64,000 nt of DNA from Aspidiotus rigidus (lineage: Eukaryota > Arthropoda > Insecta > Hemiptera > Diaspididae), in contig JAVHKY010000054.1 of assembly GCA_035079385.1 (NCBI GenBank), positions 17,526,001 to 17,590,000 of the forward strand, given 5' to 3'. This document shows, in pieces, positions 28,399 through 40,500 of the stretch. Every line of letters starts with the position of its first letter. Position 1 is the first letter of the stretch. The position numbers and the translations under genes were made by a program. The notes under the pieces are model-generated. The model was not told the origin of the DNA and did no database searches. It saw only the letters and a program-made list of their open reading frames with translations.

Positions 28399-29593
28399 AA
28401 CAGGGAACCTATTCTATAGGGGGCTTTTCAGAAATTTGCCGTGCGCCATCCGGCAAAAACTTGGCGAACTTGGAAAAATTTCGAGCCATATACGGATATG
28501 ATAGGAGAGGGACTTAGAAAGACGACGGCTTCCTTTACGAAGTTAAACGAGTAACGCAAGGAACCTGCTTTATGAGTCAAATGGGATTTGGTGTTGAAAA
28601 TTCAAGGAAGCCTAGGCCTAGATAAAGCTAGTATAAAGAAGGCCTAGACCTACTATAAGCCTAGTATAATATAGTTTGAGACTCCAAATTCTCTCGAATC
28701 TCGAGCTATGTATGATAGATCGAGAGTTGAAATTTTTCTGTCTCCCTCCTATCATAATTATATAGCTCGAGAGTCGAATTTTTTTCAAATCCTTCTCCTA
28801 GCATATATGGCTTGAGAGTCGACATTTTTCCAACTCCCCCTCCTATCATATATAGCGTGATAGTCGAAATTTTTCCAAGTCCCCCTCCTATCATATATAG
28901 CTCGAGAGTCGAAATTTTCCAGCGAAAAACTTGGAAAAATTTCGACTCTCGAGCCATATATGATAGGAGGGGGACTTGGAAAAATTTCGACTATCACGCC
29001 ATATATGATAGGAGGGGGACTTAGAAAAATTTCGACTCTCGAGCTACATATGATCTGAAAGGGACTTGGAAAAATGTCAACTCTCGAGCTATCATACATA
29101 GCTCGAGATTCGAGAAGATTTGGAGTCTCAAACTATATTATACTAGGCTTATAGTAGGTCTAGGCATTCTTTATACTAGCTTTATCTAGGTCTAGGCTTC
29201 CTTGAATTTCAATACCATATCCCATTTTTTCTATTTTTTTTTTCTGGACGGCGGACGGCGGACGGCAGACGGTGGACGGTGGACGGCAAATTTCTCAAAA
29301 AGCCCCCCGTAAAACAGGTTCCCTGTTAAAATTTCGACTCTCGAGCTATATATGACAGGAGGGGGACTTGGAAAAATTTCGACTCTCGAGCTATCATATA
29401 TAGCTGGAGATTTGAGAAAAATTTAGACTCTCAAACTATATTGTACTAGGCTTATAGTAGGTCAAGACCTTCTTTATACTAGCTTTATCTAGGTCTAGGC
29501 TTCCTTGAATTTTCAATACGAAATCCCATTTGACTCATAAAATAGGTTTCCTGCGTTCCGCGTTCAACTTCGTTAAGGAAGCCGTCGTTTTTT
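28399..29593. mobile_element. A-family foldback cluster A9 inside PLE-d
   Basis: Begins AACAGGGAACCTATTCTATA and ends GCCGTCGTTTTTT. Inside are at least four A pieces in alternating orientation: left end 28399-28510, inverted right segment and array to 28920, plus array 28921-29230, inverted left end 29240-29330, plus array and right segment to 29593. The 45-bp units share the CTCGAG core. PLE coding sequence stops at its left edge and resumes about 20 bp past its right edge. Confidence 0.7.
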
Positions 29594-29613
29594 ATAGGAC
29601 CCGTAGCTCGCCT

Positions 29614-30605
29614 ATTTTTTTGGATCTATCGATCTCTATAATAGACGGTATCTATAAGTTTGGAATTTACAGGAAAGATTCTACGACCGATTGTTTAGTC
29701 CACGGAGGTTCGTTCTCTCCTGTTGCTCATAAGATGGCTGCCTTTAATAGCCTAGATCACAGACTCACTCGTATTCCTTTCAGTCAGTTTGCCTTCAAGA
29801 AAGAATTACTCACAATAAAACACCTGGCTAGAGTGAATGGGGTCAATGTCGACGTTGACGTGATGGTTCGGAGGAAAGTTACGAGGAGCATTCTTGATTC
29901 CACCCCTTCCCTACCCCGAGACACGATCCGTGATCGTCGTATGGGTTGGATCATTCTCCCTTTCCTGGGGAAGTTCTTCCTCCTATTGGGTCGGCCCTCT
30001 GCCAGTTTGACTTCAGACCCGCGTTTTACAACCCTACCACAGTTAAGGGGTTGTTTGTGAGGCCGAAGGACTCCATAGCCGATGATGAGAGGAGTGGTGT
30101 TCATAAGTTGGAATGTAGGGATTGTGGAGGCTTCTATATTGGTGATACCAGCCGCCAAATGAATGGAGTAGCCGAGCACCTGAAGTCTTGGAATCAGGGA
30201 CACTTAGGGGAGTCAGCTTTTGCTGATCATTTCATAAACATTGGCCACAGCTTCTGTGAAAGCTCCTCCATAAGGAGAACTCCTATCGCAAGCGCATCGG
30301 CCTCGGGCATACAGAGATAATGCGTGATCTCAACATCGATAGCATCACTGTACTCAACTCTTACATTCCGGAAGATGGCCTGATTGAACTGGTTTGGCCA
30401 ATCTTAATACCATGTTTTTCTCTACCGTTCGTCAGTTGCTTTCATTTCAATCCTGAAGATGGTTTATTAACCGGAAGCGCTCGTCGTTTATATTTTTTCT
30501 GCGGTTTGCATAGTTTACTCTCCCTTCGGAGTAGTCGTCCTTTCGCGTTTATTAATTATGGATAGCTGTTACTTGGAGGAACGTACTCGTTTAATAGATT
30601 TATAA
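29614..30605 (+). pseudogene. Penelope-like element, RT end and GIY-YIG (PLE-d, right piece)
   Basis: Picks up at LDLSISIIDGIYKFGIYRKD, then HKMAAFNSLDHRLTRIPFSQ and RVNGVNVDVDVMVRRKVT. After a frameshift near 29990, RPAFYNPTTVKGLFVRPKDS and GVHKLECRDCGGFYIGDTSR follow. The first tyrosine of GIY is histidine and a deletion removes the KVR after RQM. More frameshifts follow (GESAFADHFINIGHSF, then ITVLNSYIPEDGLIEL at 30344-30390). The PLE hairpin is at 30460-30473 and terminal-repeat sequence runs to about 30605. Confidence 0.85.
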
Positions 30606-32880
30606 CCTTTTTCACGGCATCAGACTTCAACAAAGATACAAATTCGATAATATTTTCTTCATAAGATCATTCATTCAGATGAATTGCATACAGTTCTCTA
30701 AGCCAAACCATGCATTTGAAAAAAGACTGACAAGCTAAAGTCAACTTACTAACGTTGGCAAATTAGCGGAGTAAACTTAGTATTAGCATAATTTAAACGA
30801 AAATCTGTTACATAGCCAACAGCGAACCGACATCTTATCCAAAAGGAACCAGATGCCGGGTAGAGAGTGGTTCACAATAAAGGACAAGTCAAAGTTTTCC
30901 AAGATTACCGTATTAGCGGAGAATAAGATGAGGCAAGGTCGAAGGCACATCGGAAAGGAATTACTGGAGCATTAATTTTCCTTTGTGCGGTGAGCGTTGT
31001 TGTTTCGGCGCGAACTTGAGGACGGATATTCGCGTGTGAGTGTTCCATCGTGTCTGAAGAAAACTCTGGAGAAGTAGCCAAAGCAGAACAAACTCTCTTG
31101 TTTTGCGTTTATGCTCGCGTCTGCTTTCGAAATCACGATAATTAACTGTTAGTATTCAACTTTCCAAGGAGCGGAGGAGGAAATTAAGAAAATTAATTTG
31201 GATTCTTCTCATGTACGAGCCGTAGGTACCGTAAGGCCAAAAGTGTAACGCATACAGAACTCGACTGAATTCGGTATATTGTAAATAAATTTTTAATTAA
31301 ATAACTCGCATTCCATCGATAGAACGTCTATCTGGCTTAGCTAGGCTCACGTAATTACGCACTCATTGTTTTCAAAATAAAAGGAAAATGAATTTATGGT
31401 GTCGGAATTGACCAAAATCTGCGTTTGAAAGAGAAAATACCGACAATCGTTCTCATTTTATTGGGCCGCGAGTGGAGGAGGCTTTCTGCGAAAGTACGGT
31501 TGTTGGCGAGTTTAATGACCGTACATTAGTACGGCGAGGGTAGAATGAAAGAAAAGAGGCAGCTTTCAAAAATACGAAAGCACAGACGAGTTTTAAGTAA
31601 ACGCTGACTAATTTACGCAGCTAGTTACCGCGAAATTTTTTGCGAGGAATATTAAAATAAGGACACGACGAGAAGGGAGGTGCGATGGTCTTCTTGAAGA
31701 ATTTCAGCTTACGGTACATGATTTCTGTTCACAAAGTAACGAGAGAGCGAAATAAAGTTCGTTGTATATTTCTTCGAGTTAAACCAAAGAGGAGTGAGAA
31801 GAAAGTAGAGAAACTTATCGTAGAGAAGGAAAGGCGGGCTATACAAAAAGAAACTGACAGCGTGAAATCTTGTCAAAAGCCCGCGCAACAGTAACATCGA
31901 GTGAGAGAAGATTGTATTCTTTATTTGATTTATTACTTTTTAACTGGAGTTCTGGATATTTTTAATGAAATTATATTCAAAGTCGAAAAAGTATATGGAA
32001 GAAAATTTGTGAGCGGATCTCACCTCGTTTGTTTTCAGACTTCGCTCTTTTACCCGTACGGATGATTTCTTTTTACCTCGCAAAATAAAATGACTTTTTG
32101 AGAAGGAGTTTAATTAGGATGAGCGCGTTATTAATTCATTTGCGTTTCTCATCGACGAAAACTTTGGTTTTTCTATTGATTCTCGGAAATAAGCTGCAAA
32201 ATAGCGTAAGATTGTATTTCGTTACCATCAATCAATTTATTGAAATTTTCAACGAATCTTGAACTGTAGATGGTTAAAATTGAATCCGTCTCTGTACTTT
32301 TGCAACAAGTTGTACGAATCACAAGAAATTTTCCGAACAATTTTGAAAGTTACAATCAAGATTACGGACTGCCAAACTGATACTAATAATTTCACTATCA
32401 AAGCAATTTCTAGTAGGTATTAAGCAGTGCTGATTTGTGTTGCCAGACCCACTCCCATCTAGACTCAAATTGTCTTTAACTAATAAAAGCTAATTGATAG
32501 TTGCTAATATTTTGTGTCAATATCTCTATATTGATGACCATGTCTGTTTGAATTACAATTGTGTCCCCAACTTTATATTAGTAGTACTTGCTGTCGCTGA
32601 CCGTGCTGTAAACGCGGCGCAGCCCTCCATTAAAGAACAACTAGTTACTCAAACAAAACTCAAACATAGCCACGATCGATTGCCCAAACACGTTTTCGAC
32701 TTCATTCAACTCTTCTTCTTTTGATTCCAGATAACATGAACGGAAATTGGCAAAACCATGGACGTTCGTTCAATGAACGTGAACGGTCCTTCACGATCAT
32801 TTTTACTTGAATCAACGAACGTCTACTAAGCATTCATTCCTTTTTTTTTTTTTTTTCAATGAACGGAATGAAAGTGAACG
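30606..32880. other. Gene-free or unrecognised low-copy stretch
   Basis: No mobile-element signature. A lysine/arginine-rich 69-codon frame at 31685-31894 (KPKRSEKKVEKLIVEKERRA) has a plausible coiled-coil bias but no family. This is one of the few stretches that may be unique host DNA. Confidence 0.4.
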
Positions 32881-33560
32881 AGTAAAGAACGGAACCAACC
32901 ATGATGACAGAACCTCAATTCTTCCACCTGAATTTTCTCAGGCTATGAGCTGAGATCAACACAAACTAGAGAATAAAACCTTCCAGAAGTACGAAAAAGA
33001 CCCAATTCTCCTGATCGTTTCGTGCGTAATTGTCCCTGAGGGCCGAAGCCAACATGAACGGAAATAGAAGGATAGTATCTTCTTTTCAAACCAAGTTCTT
33101 TCAGAAGTTGAAAGCAACAAATACAACGAAGCCTGAATTCTCCTGATCGTTTCAAGCTGAATTTTACAAGAGCTATCAGCCGAGATAAATACATACAGGA
33201 ACATTAGTATTGACTACATGTATGACAAAGCTCCAATTCTCCTGATAGTTTCCGTCTGAATTTCCCCAAGTTGTAAGACAAGATGAAGCACGACAAAGAC
33301 CTAATTCTCCCGATTGTTTCATATTTAATTTTCCTTGAAGCTCAAAGCCAACACGGACAGAAATTGGAGGATGGTATCTTCTACGGACATAACAAAGCTC
33401 CAATTCTCCTGATTTATTCAAACATAGTTCTTACAGAGGTCAAAAGCCAAGATGGACACAAACTAGAAAATAGATATCTTCTACCATCATGAAAAAGCCC
33501 CAATTCTCTCGATTGTTTCAAGCTGAAGTTTCCCTAAGCTGGAAGTCGAAACCCAAAGCT
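32880..33560 (+). repeat. Satellite C, period about 100 bp
   Basis: The phrase CCAATTCTCCTGAT recurs at 33003, 33135, 33234, 33302, 33401 and 33501, mostly 99-100 bp apart, with AAAGCCAACATGGACA and GGTATCTTCTAC words in each unit. Diverged (about 70-85% alike). Further units lie at 33830-34030, 34285-34440 and 36895-37045, so the array has been broken up by other insertions. Confidence 0.75.
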
Positions 33561-33830
33561 ACTACTGATGTGACCATCAAGATATTTGCTGAAAAACTTG
33601 CCATAATTATTTTTGCTGCATATGATTTTTCAGATATTTGCTAAACATAACTTTTCATACATTTGCGGCATTTCACTTCTTCTTATATTATTTTAGAGTA
33701 TAGGCTAAATGTGACTTTTCATAATAAATTTGCGATTTTATGGATTTTCAAATATTTGCTAAACTCAACTTTTTTTGTAATATTTTTAAATTTCAACTAT
33801 TGTACAGAAGTATAAGGAAAAGATATCCTC
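33561..33830. other. AT-rich spacer within satellite C
   Basis: Contains a loose repeat, ATATTTGCTGAAAAACTTG, ATATTTGCTAAACATAACTT and ATATTTGCTAAACTCAACTT, at about 33582, 33635 and 33750. No gene. Confidence 0.5.
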
Positions 33831-34030
33831 TACATGTATGACAAAGCCCCAATTCTCCTGATAGTTCCCGGATGAATTTTCTCAAGCAATTAGCCAAAAT
33901 GAACAAAAACTGGAGAATAAGTATCTTCCAGAAATACAACAAAGCCCCAATTCTCCTTATTGTTTCAAGCTGAGTTTTTCTTGGAGCTTGAAGCTAACAT
34001 GGACAGAGATTAGTTGGAGTATGGTATCTT

Positions 34031-34284
34031 CACAGAGTAAACAGAGTTTGTCTTCGCTATGCTCGTAACATTAACAAAATAATAAGGGCATCATCCAAAT
34101 TTGTAGTTTAGGTTCGCCTAACGCGTTGAGTGCGCGTCAAGCTCTGCATATTGCTGTACACAATACAAATTGTTGAGTGTTGCAGATTTGCCGCTCGGTT
34201 AACTGCATTAGGCGAACCCTAAACTACAAATTTGGATGATGCCCGTGTCTCGAGCAAGTTCAAGCAACCTCTGTTTACTCTGTG
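34031..34284. mobile_element. hAT-like MITE with 8-bp target duplication, inside satellite C
   Basis: Perfect 16-bp inverted ends, CACAGAGTAAACAGAG and CTCTGTTTACTCTGTG, flanked by perfect 8-bp repeats GGTATCTT at 34023-34030 and 34285-34292. A second inverted pair inside (GGGCATCATCCAAATTTGTA with TACAAATTTGGATGATGCCC) extends the hairpin. The 8-bp duplication suits a hAT-type enzyme. GGTATCTT is part of the satellite C unit. Confidence 0.85.
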
Positions 34285-34440
34285 GGTATCTTCTAGAAGT
34301 AGAACAGAGCTCCAATTCCCCTGATTGTTTCAAATTGAGGTTTTTCAAAAGTCAAAAGCCAAGATGGACACAATATCTTCCATAACCATAACAAAGCCCC
34401 AATTCTCTTGATTGTTTTAAACTCAATTTTCCCAGAAGTC

Positions 34441-35090
34441 AGATGGATATCACACCGTTTTATCTCCCGAAGTTAAAAAGTATTATGTCCATTTTTAAAG
34501 GTAATATTTCAATTATCTCCACTTTGATGATCAAATCAACTCATTGGTCTTTACTCCGTTTTATTTCCAGAAGTTAAAAGGTATTATGTCCATTTTTAAA
34601 GGTAATATTTCAATTTTCTCCACTTTTGGTCTGTACTCCATTTTAGCTCCAGAAGTTAAAAGGTATTATGTCCATTTTTGAAGGTAATATCCCCAGAAGT
34701 TAAAAGGTATTATGTCCATTTTTAAAGGTAATATTTCAATTTTCTCCACTTTGATAGTCAAATCAACTCATTGGTCTTTACTCCGTTTTATCTCCAGAAG
34801 TTAAAAGGTATTATGTCCATTTTTAAAGGTAATATTTCAATTTTCTCCACTTTGATAGTCAAATCAACTCATTGGTCTTTACTCCGTTTTATCTCCAGAA
34901 GTTAAAAGGTATTATGTCCATTTTTGAAGATAATATTTCGATTTTCCACTTTGATAGTTAAATCAGATCATTGGTCTTTACTCCGTTTTATCTCCAGAAG
35001 TTAAAAGGTATTATGTCCATTTTTAAAGGTAATATTTCAATTTTCTCCACTTTGATAGTCAAATCAACTCATTGGTCTTTACTCCCAGTA
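34441..35090 (+). repeat. 101-bp tandem array
   Basis: GGTATTATGTCCATTTTTAA occurs with starts at about 34480, 34580, 34662, 34706, 34807, 34908 and 35007; spacing is 101 bp except for two shortened units in the middle. Units include CTCCAGAAGTTAAAA and CAACTCATTGGTCTTTACTC. Last units are nearly identical. The monomer matches the centre of the hairpin MITE at 14821-15056. Confidence 0.85.
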
Positions 35091-36775
35091 GACTCATTAT
35101 TGTAGGCTGTAAAAAGCCATACCTTGTTGTGGTAAAGTAATACAAGATGGCGGGGCATGTTTGAACATTATACCAGGGTGTTGTGTTGATGGTTGCCTTA
35201 TACTACTACAAAATCAGACATTATTTTGAACACATTAGGTTTGAACTTGTGTGTTTGTATTAGTAGATATACAATGGCAGGGCGTAAATGGAATATGAAC
35301 ATGATACCAACATGACTGTTATACTCTCCTAATACTTTAGGTATTTTTTGGGCCTTGTAGTGTGCGTAAATATTTACTCACACTTCTTTAAAATCATGCA
35401 AATATATAAAACGTTATATGATATGTCTTTTCATATATTTGCACGATTTTAAAGAAGTGTGAGTAAATATTTACTCACACTACAAAGCCCAAAAAACACC
35501 TAAAGTATTAGGGGAGTATAACAGTTATGCTGGTATCATTTTCAGATTCAATCATCAGCCCTTCTGATTCCCTTAGGCAACCCACACTGCTTGTAATATC
35601 ATTTAGTAGTGGACTCTATTATTGTAGGCTGTAGAAACCCATAATATCTTATTGTGGTAAGTAAACTATAAGATGGCGGGGTATGTTTGAACATTATACC
35701 AGGGTGTTGTGTTGATGGTTGCCTTATACTACTACAAAATCAGACATTATTTTGAACACATTAGGTTTGAACTTGTGTGTTTGTATTAGTAGATATACAA
35801 TGGCAGGGCGTAAATGGAATATGAACATGATACCAACATGACTGTTATACTCTCCTAATACTTTAGGTATTTTTTGGGCCTTGTAGTGTGCGTAAATATT
35901 TACTCACACTTCTTTAAAATCATGCAAATATATAAAACGTTATATGATATGTCTTTTCATATATTTGCACGATTTTAAAGAAGTGTGAGTAAATATTTAC
36001 TCACACTACAAAGCCCAAAAAACACCTAAAGTATTAGGGGAGTATAACAGTTATGCTGGTATCATTTTCAGATTCAATCATCAGCCCTTCTGATTCCCTT
36101 AGGCAACCCACACTGCTTGTAATATCATTTAGTAGTGGACTCTATTATTGTAGGCTGTAGAAACCCATAATATCTTATTGTGGTAAGTAAACTATAAGAT
36201 GGCGGGGTATGTTTGAACATTATACCAGGGTGTTGTGTTGATGGTTGCCTTATACTACTACAAAATCAGACATTATTTTGAACACATTAGGTTTGAACTT
36301 GTGTGTTTGTATTAGTAGATATACAATGGCAGGGCGTAAATGGAATATGAACATGATACCAACATGACTGTTATACTCTCCTAATACTTTAGGTATTTTT
36401 TGGGCCTTGTAGTGTGCGTAAATATTTACTCACACTTCTTTAAAATCATGCAAATATATAAAAAGTTATATGATATGTCTTTTCATATATTTGCACGATT
36501 TTAAAGAAGTGTGAGTAAATATTTACTCACACTACAAAGCCCAAAAAACACCTAAAGTATTAGGGGAGTATAACAGTTATGCTGGTATCATTTTCAGATT
36601 CAATCATCAGCCCTTCTGATTCCCTTAGGCAACCCACACTGCTTGTAATATCATTTAGTAGTGGACTCTATTATTGTAGGCTGTAGAAACCCATAATATC
36701 TTATTGTGGTAAGTAAACTATAAGATGGCGTGGTATGTTTGAACATCATACCAGGGTGATGTGTTGTTGGTAGCT
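35091..36775 (+). repeat. 526-bp tandem array, three full units plus a partial
   Basis: TACCAGGGTG falls at 35171, 35697, 36223 and 36749, exactly 526 bp apart. Units 1-3 are almost identical (one difference seen: AAAACGTTATATG becomes AAAAAGTTATATG in unit 3). Each unit holds a 209-bp hairpin and AAGATGGCGGGG-type sequence. The unit ends resemble 16690-16770 next to element D. Confidence 0.9.
35316..35524. mobile_element. Hairpin MITE-like core of the 526-bp unit (also at 35842-36050 and 36368-36576)
   Basis: CTGTTATACTCTCCTAATAC at the left is mirrored by GTATTAGGGGAGTATAACAG at the right. The arms continue through TTTTTTGGGC and AGTGTGAGTAAATATTTACT for about 95 bp each around a short AT-rich loop. 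No coding potential. It probably inserted once and was then amplified with the flanking unit. Confidence 0.75.
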
Positions 36776-39720
36776 CCACCTACTTTTATAATAGTACAAA
36801 ATTAGACAGTATTTTGAATAGACATGAACTTGAACATGTTTATCCTGGTGTTAGTAAGTACAAAATGTGGGAAAGTAAACGTGCAGTCACCCCGTGGGGT
36901 GAACTGGAGAATAGGTATCTTCCATAAATATGACAAAGCCCTAATTCTCCTGATTGTATCATCCGAACTTACATTCATTCATATCATTGATCAGCCAAAC
37001 ATCAGCTGAATTTTTCCTAAGGCCAAAAGCAACGTTTTTCAAGTTTGTAAGTGTAAGGCAAAGCTGAAATTTTCAGCGGCAATACTCTAATTATTAATAT
37101 TGTCTGTAAAAGTTATTTCAATTGTATCAAAGCGTTTTTAGAACTGCGCCAAGCAAGGGTCTTCAGATTTTGACTGCCTGTTTGTAACAATGCAAACGAT
37201 TGATCTAGAAGCTATTCAGGCGATGTGCGCCTTTGCGTTTGTGCCAGTCCGTGATGTACCAAAGACATTTGATATATTTAGGGCCCAAAATATTTCAACA
37301 TAGGTGACACCAATGTAATTTGTAACTTGCTAAGTAGAAACTTGATACCTAGTTGATCAAATATTTACATACAATTATGGAGAGCGCGCGCAAAGAAGGA
37401 GGCGAGCTATATCCACCCCTTGCTCAGTGGCGTGGTTGGAATTGAGACTTTTTTTTTCTTTTAGATCTTGACATCAACGGCTGTCATTTTCTATTTTTCC
37501 CAATAGGTGTGTAGTCATTTCACGCATACCTGTACATCTCACTGCATTATCTTAAATGAGTTGGACAAGGAGATGAGATCTTCTCGCATCTTCCTTCTTA
37601 GTTCACCTTTATTTTTACCTTTTCCTCAAATGAAATTACTTTCCTTGATCAGGGGTCAAAATCATTTCAAATTCTATATCTCGAGCATACAATTTTTTTC
37701 AAGGACCAAAACAACGACGGCTGAATAGGGTCTCGATTTACAGAATTTTCGTGTTTCGAAACTTGAAAAGCTTCTTTGATTCTCAATATTAAGGTCGATC
37801 TGAACACACGTGATTTGAAATTGAGTTACTCCCAATAGAAAGAAGGTCAAAAACGATACCAGTACTTCCAATCCCGAAGAAATATACAAAGTATAAGTGG
37901 GCTTATGAATAGCTACACTCAAGAAATGGTACAATATTAAAACGAAGCATTTCAAAGGGAGAAAAAAACAAAACTGTAACCTTCAAAAAAGAATTCTAAA
38001 ATTGAGGAAAGAAGTAATATCATTGCAAGATGGAAAATGAATACCGGTAAATGCTAAAAATATATAACAATAAAAACAATCGCTGACATTTCGTTGTCCT
38101 AACAGTGTCGTTCCTCGTCGCGTTATTGAATTGTAAATAGTTCTCCGGTTTCACAGCTTCGATCTCCTCGTCTGGAAAATTCAAATTTATTTATTGCTTC
38201 ATCTTGTGATATATTGAATGTACTTGATTTTATACACATTTCGCATGGATAGACTATAATATACTATACTACACTCTATACAAAACTCATATCAGCCAAC
38301 CGAAACCTTTGAAAATTTTATCGCCTCAGTTGCCACGCAAAATGAACGAAAAGACAGTAAACAATGAACGCAGTTCACTTTAGACAGAATGACACTAAGT
38401 TACCAGGTTTAATTCATCTGATAAAATTACACAGTGCCATCGAAAGTAAACATCCGTGTATTTGTAGCTGTAGCACAAAAGAAATTTCGTTGTGAAGGGA
38501 ATTCCAAGCGAATCGTTACCTACCTTTTATCACGTTTAGGACTACGTTGGACGCTGGACCTCCAATTGACTTGCACGAATAAAATCCAGTGTGTCGACTT
38601 TCAACATGCGAGATGGTTAAGCGACTCACGGTTGAGTTAGGTGAATAAATTTGTGTGTCGATGTTGATCCCTTCTTCCGACGTCTACAAACCGAACCAGA
38701 ATTCAAAGCTTCATTTTAATTCATGAATCAATCAAAAACAATACAATGAGTAAAATACTGAGAGCTAATCGCACTACCTCAATCGGGTAAAAAGTACATA
38801 TAGGCGTAAATAGTATATAAAACTGCAAACCCAGAAGCTAATCTGCACAGCAACCAAAAATCATTCATATTCTGGTACTTGACATGTGTTCCAGAGAAAA
38901 CGTTAAAGGAAAATCATTGAAGGACGTCCAGGAGTAATCGAGTCAAAAAATTGTAAGGAACAGTGAAGTCTTCCTGAATCGGTGAAGACTTCTCGAAGAT
39001 ACTTACATCTTAATTTGCACTGGTGCATAAAATGAGAAGCTGAGTTTTAGGGCTCACACCTGGACTCCCCTGGGTACTGAAGGCTCCGCAACCTGATATC
39101 CATCTCATATTTTCTCATATCTCTGCAAGATTTACAAGCCACCTTCTCATGTCTACAGAGGTTGAAGAGTTTGGTGACAATGCTACTCGCAGATGAGGTA
39201 CGTGTTTGTACCTAAAGTGTCTTTGATGACGTCATCAGGTGGTCTACATCCCTTAGCTTGAGGAGCAACTGTTTAGCTCGAACCACGAGGGTATCAAACA
39301 CACCCACCAAGACTTGAGAGGGGAGAAAGCGAGTACGAGGATTACAAAAAACAAGGTACGATACTGGCGGATCACCGGAGAGGAGAGATAGGTATGTTCA
39401 CCTCTCCAGCCTCCCTAAAAGAGGACCATAATTCAAAGGGGAAGAAAATCAGTTTAAAAATCAAAAGTTTAAATGAATAAAATTACAGACACGCACACTT
39501 GAACTGTTAATTATGGTATATAACGTGAATTCAAACTCGAATCTTAAAAATCAAAAGTTGGATTCCAGTGTTACCATTTTTTTTGCGAGTCAGAGCGCCA
39601 AACTTCGCTCAGAAAGCGCGAACAAATCGCCAACCATAAATTCTTCAAGAATCGTCAAAAACTGTTTATTTTACCCCCAAAATCGCCAAAAATTCCCAAT
39701 TATTCAGCACACATTGAAAA
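36776..39720. other. Low-copy stretch without a firm gene
   Basis: Contains a satellite C remnant at 36895-37045. On the minus strand near 38175, TTTGAATTTTCCAG precedes an open run reading EEIEAVKPENYLQFNNATRN, which looks like an intron acceptor followed by a coding end of about 50 codons, stopping near 38023. This is weak evidence for a terminal exon. The rest shows no gene or repeat by eye. Confidence 0.35.
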
Positions 39721-40500
39721 ATCGCTAGAATTGCCAACATTTTTTTTTTTTTTTTGGGGGGGGGGGGCAGGCGTATTGCTATCGAAACCAGGTTTCCAAA
39801 ATCGCCACATCTGGCACCGCTATTCAGAAAATTTGAGTTTTTCAGGACCCGTCGCTGAACTACGCGTCAGAAACACGGCGTAAGTACGATATTTTTGGGA
39901 CCAAAATTGGAATAATGATAAGCTTTCAGTTCTTCTGAGTGATTGGAGGAGAGAACAGCCAGTTTAAAGGAACATCCAAAAAAAAATGACGATGAACCGC
40001 GACACGAACGATTAAGCCCATTTTTTCCCAAAAAATCTAAGAAAGGGTTCACAATCTCACACTTCCAGCATAGCGGCATATCCTGATACAAACATAGCAA
40101 TTTTGGAGGCAGAAATATAAAAAAAAAATAGGTCAACAATTTCTCACCCTATGACGGCTCCATTCTTGCACCACAAATCCACTTCACTTTCAAAGTGGGT
40201 CTTGCATGTATACAGCCCTACCCCCAATAGTGCAGAGAAAAGGCGACTAGCTCAAACAAAACCAAAATATGTAAAATTGGAAATAAATCAGAGCGTTTTC
40301 AGGCAAAAAATTAGAATGGTAGGCTCAAAAGTCCCCAGCTCCCCGGATGGAGGAGAAGGAGACCAGCACAAACAAAAACGCCATCCAACCGCACAATCAA
40401 GCACAAATAATTTCGCATAATATTGCAAATCAGAAACAAAGAGAGATTCACGATCTCCCACTCCCAACAACTGGAGGGCAAGGGTATGAGCTCAAATGAA
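39721..40500. other. Left flank of the 158-bp satellite
   Basis: Starts with a T run and G run (39740-39768). 40290-40390 (GCGTTTTCAGGCAAAAAATT, GGAGGAGAAGGAGACC, CACAATCAAGCAC) resembles 46130-46260 on the other side of the satellite (CGTTTTCAGGCTAAAAATC, GGAGGGGAAGGAGAACG, CACAATCAAGTAC), so the array is bracketed by related sequence. Confidence 0.5.

Noticed and set aside
35091..36775. Assembly artefact explaining the exact 526-bp and 1108-bp repeats
   Set aside because: Cannot be excluded without reads, but small differences between units (for example in unit 3) argue for real tandem copies; left as a check.
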